Of a stretch of 64,000 nucleotides of DNA, positions 22,741 to 34,300 are shown one piece after another. Below the pieces are notes generated by a model that had not been told where the DNA came from, did no database searches, and saw nothing but the letters and a program-made list of their open reading frames with translations. Position 1 is the stretch's first letter; each line of letters begins with the position of its first letter. The position numbers and the translations under genes were made by a program. The stretch lies in contig JAKJXP020000142.1 of the NCBI GenBank assembly GCA_022225965.2, forward strand, positions 30,075 through 94,074, in the 5' to 3' direction. The DNA comes from Diatrype stigma (lineage: Eukaryota > Ascomycota > Sordariomycetes > Xylariales > Diatrypaceae).

Positions 22741-23583
22741 TTGCTGTCTCATATCCTTCATTATGACGACAATGCTTTCCTGGGTAGAGAAGTGGGATAT
22801 TTGAGAGGGTATACGTAGTAGCTATTAGGTATTATAGGTGTGTCCTTTTGTCTGTTGCATGCGACTTCATCTCAGGCGCAGTGTAAAGGGAACACGTGCA
22901 TATGAACTCAATTCTTACAGCTAGTTTGGAAGTTTATTTTGTGTGATCTTGAATCCCACCACTTGGATTCGTGGTTCCTCGTCATGTTCGACGTAATCCC
23001 CATTTTTAACTTCCACGCTTGCCCGAAGTCCTGCTTTTAGGTGTCGAAGTACGATATCATGATGTTATTCAAAACACTGTCCTCCGATACGTCCGCGACT
23101 TGACCAGCGTAGGGGGCCTGAACTGCCACCGAGATCCTATAGAGGAGAGCGTTAAAATCACCATTCTGGTGTTGTCGAGCGGCAAGACAGGAGTTCGTCA
23201 GCTTGGATACCTACCCATTATCTTGACCACGACAGGACTTGAATCATGCTCGGCTCCCATATATAAGATTCCATTCAAGATCGATACGCACTGCAAGGTC
23301 TTTCGTTGCTAGCCAACGTCCTCCTGTAATATCAACTGCAATAAGCTCCTGGTACCGCATAGAGGCAGATTGCATGTATGGATTTTCCACTTAATGACAC
23401 AATCCCGTCCAGAACTCTAGTGGCCGAAGACAGCATCTTTATGGTTTATCGCGATCAATATGACGAAAGTGTAAATTGGCAGTGCCGTTCCTAAGTATGG
23501 GATAACCCCACGTCTTCATAGAACGATATGTTTTGGGAACGAACACTCCCTTGTCATCCTATAGTCAACAATCGCATATTGCA
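22741..23583. other. Intergenic region
   Basis: No supported gene. The 97-residue frame at 23019-23312 lacks any recognisable feature. Probable promoter of the MFS gene in the last few hundred bases. Confidence 0.5.
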
Positions 23584-25563
23584 ATGTTGGATCCTAGAAA
23601 AAGTGCCGCAATTGTTCTTGAGGAGACTAAGTCATCCGGTCCTTCGTTGTCGCCTCGTGAGAGCGGCAGCCCTTGCGCTGGCTCCTCAATAGTACAAACG
23701 ACCCCGAAGAGAACATGGCGATCCCACCTGTGGGATTCATGGGATAAACCACCAGAGGAACGGCACTTGCTGTTGAAGCTGGACCTCGCCCTTATGGTAT
23801 ACACAGCTTCCTGGAACTCCCTGGAGATCCTGCTGGGCCGCGTGGCTGATTCATAGCCAGACCCTAGCATCGCTTGGCTTGGCCATCAAAACCCTTGACC
23901 AGGTATGTCTGTTTACCGGATATGAAATGCCCCTGATCATGACTGACGACGATATAGGTCAACATCAACAATGCATTCGTATCGGGGATGAAAGAAGATC
24001 TGGGCTTGTATGGAAACCAGCTGAACTACATGCAAACATGTTGGACGATCGGTTCCATGCTCGGGGGAATTCCTAGGTCAGTAATATTAAGACCCTGGAT
24101 ATACATTGCATAGTAATCTCACGGTGTCGATACAGCAACATTCTCTTGACAAGAGTTCGCCCTAGCATATGGATTCCGTGCTGTGAGGTAAGAGTCGCAT
24201 ATATTGCTGTCCATGGTAGTACGATCTCTTTCTAACAGGTGTCGTAGATTACTTGGTCGGTTTTGACGGTCGTGATGGCCAAGTGCACCAATGCGAATCA
24301 AATATACGCTTTACGGTTTTTCGTAGGCTTGTACGTATCCAGCATTGGTTTCTGGCAATACCAAGAGAATCTCTGCGAAGTTCTCTGCGAAGTTCTATCT
24401 CCGGACCTCTGTGGGGTTTTTGGCTACTAACCCTTGTGTCTGACAGAGCTGAAAGTACATTTTATCCCGGAATGCAATATATCGTTGGGTCTTGGTACCG
24501 CAAAGATGAGCTGGCAAAACGATCTTGCCTCTTCCGTAAGTACTTGTCTGCCCTTCTCAACCATCTTTCGCAGACCGTTGTCGCTTTGGGTTTCCGAAAT
24601 CGTACTGCCCCAGAAGCGATCTAGGGGGCCCTTCCTATTTCATTTCGAATGGATAGTCACTAACCGCCACCTGCAGAAGCCATGGGCCACCTTGGATCCA
24701 TGTTGTCGGGCTGCCTCATGGCCGGGGTCAGTAACCTAGAAGGAGTACGCGGGTTTCGAAAATGGCAGTGGCTGTTCATCACCAACACCGTCGTGTCGCT
24801 CCCCATCGCCCTCTGCGGATTCCTCTTCATGCCCGACGTGCCGGAGACCACCAGGGCGTGGTACCTGACGCCGGCAGAGATCCAGCTGGCGCAGAGGCGC
24901 ATGGCGCTCGAGGGGCGGGCGCAGCGGGCGCCCTACACGCGGGCCAAGTTCCGCAAGATCTTCTCGAGCTGGCACATCTACGCGCTAGTGCTGCTGTACG
25001 TCGTCTTCAGCAACGGCGGCGCCACGCAGCCGGCGTTCGCGCTCTGGCTGAAGCAGCAGGGCCACGCTGTCCGCGAGATCAACCTGTACCCGGCGCTCGC
25101 CGAGGTCATCAGCATCGTCACGACGCTGGCGTACGCGTGGACGTCGGACGGCGTCTTCCGCGGCGCCCGCTGGCCCGCCATGGTCTTCTCGGGCGGCGTC
25201 AAGATCCTGGCCTACGGGAGCCTCGCGGCCTGGGCCATCCCCGACGGGCTCAAGTGGGCCAGCTTCATGCTAGCCGGCTTCGGCGGCGGCGTTAGCGGCC
25301 TGATCTTCGCCTGGGCCCACGAGATCTGCAGCGACGACAACGAGGAGCGCGCCATCGTCACTGGCGCCATGACTGAGATGTCCCATGTCTTCCAGGCCTG
25401 GCTGCCGCTGCTGATCTGGCAGCAGGTCGAAGCTCCGAGATACCCCAAGGGATACCCGACTCTGGTGGGGATAGCCGTTCTGCTGATCGCTACGTCTTTC
25501 GCGACCCGAGCCTTACACAAACGTGAACTAAGACGGAAAGGTCCTGTGACCTCTGGAGCGTGA
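23584..25563 (+). CDS. MFS transporter, Dal5/pantothenate-type family
   Basis: Seven-exon model: 23584-23796, 23861-23902, 23958-24076, 24136-24187, 24248-24330, 24447-24535 and 24677-25563. All junctions keep frame (494 residues). The cytoplasmic leader has WDKPPEERHLLLKLD. The first membrane segment reads LASLGLAIKTLDQ, followed by VNINNAFVSGMKEDLGL, a signature of this branch. Later exons give AKCTNANQIYALRFFVGL and STFYPGMQYIVGSWYRKDE, then MFS-typical segments to the C terminus. The intron 24536-24676 is long (141 bases) and could hide a small exon; this is the weakest junction. Closest described relatives transport pantothenate, allantoate or sulfonates, but the substrate is unknown. 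Its 3' end faces the P450 gene across 254 bases. The last exon is much more GC-rich than the first six. Confidence 0.87.
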
Positions 25564-25817
25564 TGGAACTTAGGGTCGGCCATGCCTATCCTGTCTTGGT
25601 GGGCAGTGACCCCTAGGTAGCTAGCAGCGAGCCTTGAGTGAATAATACTAGTTGGAGAACTTTACACTGTCATGCCCATTCAATTACTAATATACCTTCC
25701 TCGACCAACACTTACAAGACCAATCATCGAACAGCGAGTACACACCAAGACATGTACATAGACTATGTCCGCTTGGTACAAAAGTGAACCCTCTCCCATA
25801 AGGCATAACTCGGCGCC

Positions 25818-27798
25818 TCACGAAACCCCATTCTCCACCGACTCCCTGGGGTGAAATCTGAGATAGGGGCCTTTATGTGTAGAAACCACAATATCCCGTA
25901 GTAGGTATTCTTCCCCTGTCCCTCCACTCCCACGACTACCAATTTGGCCCAACTTTCCTGGAGCCTTTTCAAAATCGAAGTGCCAAAGTGTTCTAGCAAT
26001 GACAAGACTCGCTTCCAAATAAGCCATGGGCTTACCGGCACAAGAACGGGGGCCAACTAGAAACGGGGCGAAAGCCTTTCTATCTGCCTCCCCGGGGTAT
26101 TCTGGAAGCCAGCGTTCAGGTCGGAATCGAAATGGATCTGGGAAGTACTTTTCGTTATGATGTAGCGCATAGAGATTGACGCCGATTTGTGTCCCTGGCG
26201 GCACGACATGGCCGTCCATAATCAGAGGCCCTTGACTAACAGTGTCAGCATCCATACTCTCCTCCCGCCATAATGTTCCTGGAAGCGGAGGGGACATCCT
26301 CAGTGTTTCGTCGATACATGCGCGGAGGTAGCGGCAGCTCGCGAGCCGTGGACCGCGGATCTCGGAAGCATTGCTAAAGCTGGATCGAATCTCAGTGGCC
26401 AGCTTCTTGTAGCAATCTCCATTCCTTGAAAGGTAGAAGAACAATGCACTTAAAGCAGTCGTGACAGTGTCGCCTCCTGATTTTTCAGTCAATGGAGGAT
26501 ATAATAGGTTATAATAGCCCAAAAAGAGGCTACTAAACACACAACTGTGACAGATTTCGTACCTGCGGACATGAAGAATATTGCCTCGGCCCAGAGCTCC
26601 CTGCGCCAGACCTTATCGTCTCTGGAGGTCCTCATCTCTTCTGCTACAAAAGAGAAGAAGTCATGCTGAGCGTTCGTCTCTTGTAACATTCGTTCTTTGA
26701 TCATCTTCTCAATGATGTACAGGTAACGTTTCCCTCTATAGATGGCTCTGAGAACAAGGAAGATCTCTAGATTCAAGTAAGCCAGCCAAGGTTGTTGCAT
26801 ACTTAGATTAAGGATGTAGTTTGATCCTTTCAGTGTGTCGAGAATGAAACGGTTGGTGTCTTCCGTTTGTAGGTGTAAAGGGTATCCAAAAGCTAGAAGT
26901 CCCACAATGTCCATGCCCAAGTACTTACATCGGGCTGTCATGTCAACCAATGGTGAGCCGTTCCCCTGACATGCCTGATTAAGTGAACGGATGAATATGT
27001 CCACTTGCTCGATCATAGTTGCTTCGAAAACCTGCATAGACCTCTCATTGACAACTGGGGCAACAAGGTGTCGTTTTGCACGATGTGTGGCCTTGTCGAT
27101 GGCATTGAACAAGTTATGAGGCCCCCTCAGAGAGGCAAGGTAGACCCTGGATTTCGTGACTCGGCTGTTCTGATGGATATCTTCCCTTGTTCAGCATTAT
27201 CCGTCCTAGTATATTCCTCACAGGTTACATACCTTGCAGCGCCTTGGTGGAATTGAATACTAACTTGTTGGGACCTTGTCTAATTACTGGACCTAATACA
27301 TCTTCCGATTAGAGAATCTAAAGGTGAGAGAGTTGAAGAAGTTAAACAAGGAGTTGCATACCATATATCTGATGGTCTATCAAAGTCTGGTGATGAAGAT
27401 CTGTCAATGCGGCATGGAACGCGGCGTATGAATTCGTGACTTTGCCTAGGAGAGGCCCAGGGTAGTGCCTCAGGGGATGTAAAAGGAGGCGATGGCCAAT
27501 TACAAGCTGTTGGGTGGCTAGTATACCTTAGTCATCCTATCCACTCCAGTATATAGGCTAGCTCTCACACTCAGCTTCACAGCTGGAACCTACACACTTA
27601 CATATACCGATTTCACTCACTCCTTCTTCTTTCCCCTTCTTTCCAGTACAGTATCCTTACGTTACAAGCAATACCTGTATCAATGTTCAGCGGTCTACAG
27701 ATGGATGTCTGGTTTAATTATACACTAGAAAATGAAACGTCACCTACATAAGGAACGATGAGGTAAACAGCACAAGTGGCAAGAAACTGAATAGCCAT
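25818..27798 (-). CDS. Cytochrome P450 monooxygenase
   Basis: Five exons: 27798-27748, 27506-27362, 27301-27233, 27180-26563 and 26476-25818; 1542 coding bases, 513 residues, all GT-AG. Exon 1 encodes the hydrophobic ER anchor MAIQFLATCAVYLIVPY. Exon 2 has the Pro-rich hinge HPLRHYPGPLLG. Exons 3-4 give GPVIRQGPNKLVF and HNLFNAIDKATHRAKRHL. The I-helix AGGDT straddles the last intron (about 293-297), the ExxR motif ETLR is at about 351-354, the PERW segment at about 414-417, and the haem-binding FLVGPRSCAGK has its Cys near 440. All catalytic landmarks are intact. Class II, so it needs cytochrome P450 reductase. The 241-base first intron is long for this genome; a different N-terminal exon is possible. 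Divergent from the thioesterase gene, convergent with the MFS gene. Confidence 0.92.
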
Positions 27799-28491
27799 GG
27801 TGATCGAACGATCTTCTTTTCAGATACTAGGTATCGTTAGTTGATCTCTAGGCAGCTCGCTATCCGGTACAGGATTACCAGAGACGGGAACCTGATCTCC
27901 TTTGTTATAAACGAAAAAGACAGCAGTTCGATCGATTGCTATGCGTGAACAAGTGTGGACCTGACCTGGAAGTTGATCTCATATAAGAGTTCGACAAATG
28001 CTGTTCTGTTTTGTTTCTCATCTCATCTGCCCTTTCTGGCTATGAGGCAGAGGGCATGGCTCAAATAACAGAGAATACTTCAGAAGTTCATAGCCTGATG
28101 TTGATGATACTACCCCGATATCGATGCCAAGCATTTGTTATAACACAACCAACATCTTGCGTGGGGTTCAATGTTGAAGCCCCTTACTTTTTGTAGTTAA
28201 GTAATTACCCGCATACCAGGGTCTTTATGTGTGTTGGCGCTAGGCGTGCACCAATACATAACATAGATTGTGCAGTCATCTGGGAAGTCGGGTGCAAAGT
28301 ATACCAGCTCTTTACAATGTTGTGTTCTATTTTGAAATAATTGATTGATAATTCAGCAAAATCTGTTAGAAGTATTATAAGAAAGCAACACTCTTAAGAT
28401 TATCAGGTACAATACATAGCTTGCTGAAATACCTAACCGGCCCTAACCCCTTTCCCTTCGTCTCCTTTATGACGCCTAAGATCACTGCAGC
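27799..28491. promoter_or_regulatory. Shared divergent promoter region of P450 and thioesterase
   Basis: 693 bases separate the start codons of two divergent genes, so they could be co-regulated. No motif was identified with confidence; the small open frame at 28011-28196 is unsupported. Confidence 0.4.
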
Positions 28492-29455
28492 ATGGCCAAT
28501 GTTACCGCTCTCGAATCCATCATTGCTACCATCCCCTATACTGCCTCTGGCGATGACGCCTTTGTGAATAAAGTGTTTGTCTTGTAGATATGCTCCGTGT
28601 ACAACCTTGCATTTGCTGACCTAGTGTTATAGATCTTTCACCCCCGACGAAGGCCTTCGCTCTATATTCGGCGGCGCCATCTCCAGCCAGGCGATCAGCG
28701 CCGCGGCCGCAACAGTGACCCTTGATCTCGACGTATATTCCTCGCAATCTACGTACCTGCACGCAGCTAAACTGGAAGAAAACCTCGTCCACCGAGTAGA
28801 GCGTGTTGCCGATGGGCGGGCCTACGCCACGCGCGTAGTGCGATCGGAGCAGCGCGGCAGATGCGTCTACATCGCCGTTATCGCCTTCCAACGCCGCTCG
28901 GTTGGTAGCCCCGGGCCAGTCTTGACTTATCAGGTCCCAATGCCGGCGATGGACGGTCTGCAGCCTGCCGACGTAGGCGGGGATGAGTTCCTGAAGCATA
29001 TGAAGGCCGGCAGCCCTTCGTTAGCGAAGATCCATGCCGGGGAGCCGTGTGAGTGGCGCCCCGCCGCAGTCGAGCAAGGAGATGCGCCGACCAAATACCG
29101 CGCCCGGGGGTTCTTTCGCTCGCGTACGCCGCTACCGCGCGACCGGACAACCAACATAGCAGCGCTGGCATACGTATCGGACAAGTGGCTCGCGGCGACG
29201 GCCCTTAACGCGAATCCCGAGGCGATGGGTGATCGCATGGGCAACCTAGCCATGATAGCCAGCCTAACTCATACTCTATCATTTCATTACCCGGACGTTC
29301 GTGTCGATGAATGGCTGGTTGCTGAACGGGAGACATCTTGGGGTGCGGATGGGAGAGTGATGATACACCAGAAAATCTGGCACGTGGGTACCGGCCGGCT
29401 TTCTTTGGATTGTACTCAGGAGGCAGTCGTCCGGTTGAAGCCTGCAAAGCTCTGA
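28492..29455 (+). CDS. TesB-type acyl-CoA thioesterase, peroxisomal
   Basis: Predicted acyl-CoA thioesterase with the double hot-dog fold of bacterial TesB and peroxisomal ACOT8/Tes1, hydrolysing acyl-CoA to free acid and CoA. Two exons: 28492-28574 and 28633-29455 (301 residues). The intron has an unusual donor (GT|GTTTGT) but a good branch point (GCTGAC) and acceptor (TATAG), and keeps frame; another acceptor at 28626 with a donor at 28573 is possible. The first hot-dog has SIFGGAISSQAI, matching the family's FGGQ..AQA segment. The second has TLSFHYPDVRVDEWLV, matching the HRPFRADEWL region, and a C-terminal strand SLDCTQEAVVRL. The last three residues are AKL, a PTS1 peroxisomal import signal, which fits fatty-acyl-CoA turnover. 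Divergent from the P450. Confidence 0.88.
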
Positions 29456-30145
29456 TACCCGAAAGCCACACCTTCCAATTACTTCTTTTGATGGCTTGGA
29501 TTCTGTACTGGGTATATTTGTCTAGTGATGATATGCACGGATCACGCATTTCTTAATTTCTACATACAAAATACCACTTCTTTGCAATTTACATTAGCCC
29601 GTGTAATCAGCTGCACCTCAGAACTCTACTCCCTTTCCTATTATCTCCTGGGTTCTGGGCCAGGTTGCGCTGTGGCGGAAGTGGAGGCATCTTAGTTACT
29701 AACCTCTGGGAAGCCCCTATTCGCATTAGTGGGGTGGGGGCACGATAATCAGATGCCATTAAAGGGAGCCGTAGACCCAGTATCAGCCTAGGTCAACTGT
29801 CACTACGTAAGTGCGGTCGTGAGCTTGGAGAGAAACATTTCCCAGTGTCTAACTATAGGACGCGTGCCTTATGCTTCATCATTAAAGCGGAAAGTAAAAT
29901 ATCTAGAGCTCTTCTACTTTGATTCTCCCCCTCACCATCGTATCCCCTGCGATGGCCTGCGAAGCTACCATACTCTCACCATGGTCCCATCCATGAAGGA
30001 CATGATCCATATGTTTGTATTCTAACAGGAACCCTGCGTTGTACAGAATATATCTCGAAGGTTTGTCCAAGTTTCCACCTGCTTGCTCCACCTCTTCAGT
30101 TGTCCCATACCACTTTGCCCAGCGGTACCCTGTTGTCCAAGCTTG
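29456..30145. other. Intergenic region between convergent genes
   Basis: Nothing recognisable apart from the 3' ends of the thioesterase (plus) and MYND-like (minus) genes. Small frames at 29819-30025 and 29903-30091 are unsupported. Confidence 0.5.
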
Positions 30146-30782
30146 TCATTCAAACAGCTCCGGGTTTTCCAGGGAGAAGTCGTGACAATATTCAGGGACT
30201 ACTTTCTTGTGGCCCTTGAAGGTTTCGCTGATCATCTTCAACATCCTCCGCTGCTCTCGCCATTTGTTGAGGTTAGGTGGTGCAATGGAGCAGTTGACGA
30301 TGAGTGTTTTGTAGACACCGAAAAGGGACGACCGATCCGTGAATGCGCTGCACGTTTCGAAGCCGAAGTCCCTGCAAGTATCGTATTCCACGGGGATTTC
30401 GCCCCTGGTGATGCCTCCGAGCAGACAGTCGGTTGTGGTCTTCTCGTGCGTACCGCAGGTCTTGGTGTATTCGGCGGTACTGAACTCGTTGCACAAGTCG
30501 CTACAGATGAATTCGTCTCCGCAGGTGTTGCACAGACGAGACGTATTGATGCCGCACCGGAAGCAGGGCCCCCTGGGGGCTTCCATCCTTAGGTCCGCTG
30601 GCTGGTATCCGCTGCCCTGAAGGTCGGAGGAACTGGCGGGGCTTGTTTTCACCACCGCTAATATTGATGGATATGTAATGTATGCTCAATGACAAAAGGC
30701 TTTCTACTAGGAGCTCCTCATGTATACCTAGGACTGTCTTAGAGGAAGAAGATCGTGGAACTTCCACGTAAGAGTCGCACAT
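30146..30782 (-). CDS. Small MYND-like zinc-finger protein
   Basis: Two exons, 30782-30728 and 30657-30146, with a 70-base GT-AG intron; 188 residues. The second exon alone has no suitable ATG near its start, and the short first exon (MCDSYVEVPRSSSS...) joins in frame. Residues about 48-82 hold a cysteine series, CFRCG...LCNTCGDEFICSDLCN followed by more Cys and His, spaced like a MYND zinc finger, although the last ligands are not canonical. The remainder is soluble and basic, with no known domain. MYND fingers mediate protein-protein contacts. Function unknown. Confidence 0.65.
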
Positions 30783-31384
30783 ACTTCCGCCTCGCAACTG
30801 TAGAGACAAACAGTAGATGGGAATCATAGTTAAGTGACTAGATCACTAATTTATATTCCTATAGTGCTTGGTGATGCGTAGGTAAGGTAGCAGCTGTGGC
30901 TATTTGTTGCGGAATGGGCGTGTTCATCAGCAGTGCTGTCAAGTGGAAGGGATTGCCGTACACCAACTTTTCCTTCATACCTAAGCCCATCCACATACAA
31001 AATCAATAGAAAAAGAGGGTTACACGCAAAACCGAGCAGGAATGTGTGCATCACACTGAGTAAGAGAGAGAAATACGGAGCATAGCAAAGTCATGTTTGA
31101 ATACCAATGTCTTTGTCTTCGGTCTTTGTCATACCATGTAGGTTTGGGGCCCCTTTCGTATGTAATTATCCCCCATCGACCTATTGCATTACGCACCGGC
31201 GAGTTATATGCGCAGCCCCTATCACCTACCTACATAGCAATACGTCGTGGTTTTTCACAGCTTCGATTTCGCATAGAGTGCCCTATTCTTCTTTACTGAG
31301 TTCACTTGGTTCCCTTAGCATTATGTGTGTACGAGATGATACTATAAATCCACATGTTTCTCTCTCTTATGCGTCCACTCTCAT
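30783..31384. other. Intergenic region
   Basis: Lies upstream of the MYND-like gene and downstream of the ABC transporter gene. A long plus-strand frame (31107-32294) runs through it but is antisense to the transporter and is rejected. Confidence 0.5.
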
Positions 31385-34300
31385 TCACGACGCCGACTCC
31401 CCTTCCCCTTTCCCTCCCCATATAATATCCCTCAGCCGATCCCTCTCGCCACTCTCCTCGCACATAGCTCTAAACATACCCCAACTACTAGCCTTCGCAT
31501 CAGCCTCTCCTTCTCCTTCCTCTCCACCCGCAGCAGCAGCAGCAGCTTCGCGGCCCCACAGCTCCCTCGGGGTGCCGTACTCGGCCACCCGCCCATCGCT
31601 GAGCACCAGGATGCGGTCGAAGTCGGCGATGGTGCTCAGGCGGTGGGCAATGACGAGCAGCGTCGTGGCCCCGCCGCCGAAGCCGAGCTCCGACCGGATG
31701 CTCTGCTGGATCAGCGCGTCCGTCGACATGTCCACCGCGCTCGTCGCCTCGTCGAGCACCATGACCCGCGGCCGCGCGGCGATGGCGCGCGCCAGGCACA
31801 GGAGCTGCCGCTGCCCCTGCGATAGGTTGAGGCCGCCCTCGGAGATGGGTGAGGAGAGCGAGGCGAAGAGGTTCTTGTTCTTATTTTTATTCCTATTCTG
31901 GTTCACATCCTCCTCTCCGTCGTCGCCCCCGTCGTCGCCCTCGCCCTCGCCCTCACCTTCGTCTTCTCCGATCAGGTGCACGCGCCGCAGGCTGTCGAAC
32001 AGCTCGGCGTCGCTGTGGTCGTCGAAGGGGTCGAGGTTGGTGCGGACCGTGCCGGAGAACAGGACGGGGTCCTGCGGGATGATGGCGAGGCGGGCGCGCA
32101 GGTCGTGCAGGCGGATCTTGGCGATGTCGAGCCCGTCGACGCGGATGCTGCCCGCCTGGGCCTCCAAAAACCGGAACAGCGCGAGCGTCAGCGACGACTT
32201 GCCGGCGCCGGTGCGGCCGACGACGCCGACGCGCTCGCCGCTGCCCACGGCGAACGTCAGGCCCCTTAGGACGGGCGGCAGGTCGGGGGCGTAGCCGACG
32301 ACGAGGCCGTCGACCTCGATGCGGCCCTGGGTGGGCCAGGCGGCGGGCGGCGGGGCGCCGCCGAGGCTCTCGGTGGGCAGCTCGGTGTACTCGACGACGC
32401 GCTCGAGGGCGTTGGCCTCGAGCTCGACGCTGGCGTAGTGGCGGATGGTCCAGACGACGTGGTTGGCGAACTCGAGCGCGAAGGCCATGGCGAAGCCGGC
32501 GAGCGCCGAGTCCATGGCCGGGCGGCTGAGCAGGATCAGCGCGGCGACGAGGCTCGCGAAGCAGGAGCCCACGACGCTCATGCGCCAGCCCATCCAGCGG
32601 TTGAACAGCCACAGGTGCCAGGTGGCGGCGGTCCAGTCGTCGAGGCGGGCGTACATGCGGGCGACGTAGACGTCGGGCTTGCCGAACCCCCGGATGGTCG
32701 TCACGCCCGTCAGGGCCGAGCCGAACTGCTCGAAGACGGGCGACTTGGTGGTGCTCTCGAGGCGCTTGACGGGCCGCGCGCCGTGCAGGTAGCGGGCCGC
32801 GAACCAGGCGCACACGAGCAGCAGCGCGGCCGCGAAGAGCAGGATCACGGGCGACACGAACAGGCCCGCCACGATGACGCCCAGGAGGTTCAGGAACGCC
32901 CCGCCCGCGAACGCCAGCGAGTACGCCATGTGCGTGTCGACCGAGTGGAAGTCGGCCGTGAACCGGTTGAGCACCCGCCCCACCGGCACCGTGTCCAGCC
33001 AGCGGAGCGGCGCCCGCAGCACCACGAAGTTGAGCTTCGCGAAGAGCGTCCGCGACGCGCGGATCGAGCCGTGGAACACGTAGTAGTACTTCGCGGTACC
33101 GAGGACCGCCGACGAGAACGAGATCAGCACGTAGATGGCCAGGTAGAAATCGAGGCCGTAGCCGGGAGACGTCATCGTCGTCACCGCCGTCGTCGTCGGC
33201 CACATGATCGTGTGAACGGCCGAGTACTGTTGGACGACGAGCTGAGAACCGTATGGCTGCTGTTGTTGCTGCTGCATCGTGAAGTTTTGGCCCTGTCCCT
33301 CTTCGTACGAGCCAGTCCAGAGCCGCAGCCACCACGATCGGCCTACCGTCAGTGCCTGCGCCACTAGGAAGATTAATAGGGCACCGAGCCAGAACGGCCA
33401 CCCGCCGCTATCACGCAGATATGTGGCATAGACGTGTTTCTTAATAGCACCTTCTTCCCTCGTCTCTTCCTCGACAAACTTCCGTGTCTGCTGTACATTA
33501 GATGGAGGTTTAGTTAGCGGCTCCCCGTGGGGTTCGCCGTTCTGAGACGTCTCTTCCGAGTTGACCGCCGTAGTCTCTTCGTCCTCTTGGATCTCGCGCT
33601 CTGTCTGTTCATCGGTCTTTATTTGCTGTAGTGTCCCATCCTCTCGGAGCTCCGATACTAGTCCGGTACGGAGAACGTGTCCATCTCCAAGTTCCACCAG
33701 GTACTTTGCCCTTGGCTCGCATAGCGCGACATGGTGAGTTACCAGAACCCTCGTTCGGCCGACACAGAGTTCCCCATTCAGGCACTTCTCGAAGATGTGA
33801 CGGCCGACGTGGGCATCTACCGCACTGAATATATCGTCAAGCACCAAGATCCCCGCTCGCGAGTATATCGCTCGGGCTAGGGTTATCCGCCACTTCTGCC
33901 CACCACTCAAGTTGATGCCGTTAGCGCCGATCTCTGTATTCTCGCCATCGGTGAACATTTCCAGGTCCTTGGTCAGGGCACAGACGTCAACCGCCTTCTT
34001 GTACCGATACTCGTCATAAGGTAGGCCGAACAGTATGTTCTCTTTGAGCGTCGCATTCTCGATCCATGGTATCTGGGCGACGTACGCAATGGCTTCGGGG
34101 ATGATCCAGTTGCCCCTATGCGCCTGGTTGTCGTGGCGTTCATGAAGCGGTGGAGCTTGAGGAACACCAATAGAGCCCTCCAGAATATCAATCTCGCCTA
34201 GGATAGCGGAAAGCATGAGGCTCTTGCCTGAACCAGTCTTACCGGATATAATGGACAGTTCGCCTTTAGGGAAGGTGACATTTACATCACGTAAGACGAA

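Noticed and set aside
31107..32294. 395-residue plus-strand Ser-rich frame
   Set aside because: Antisense of the transporter NBD2; low complexity only.
31953..33401. 482-residue minus-strand frame within the ABC gene
   Set aside because: Out-of-frame shadow of the transporter, extremely rich in Arg and Pro; the transporter frame has all ABC motifs.
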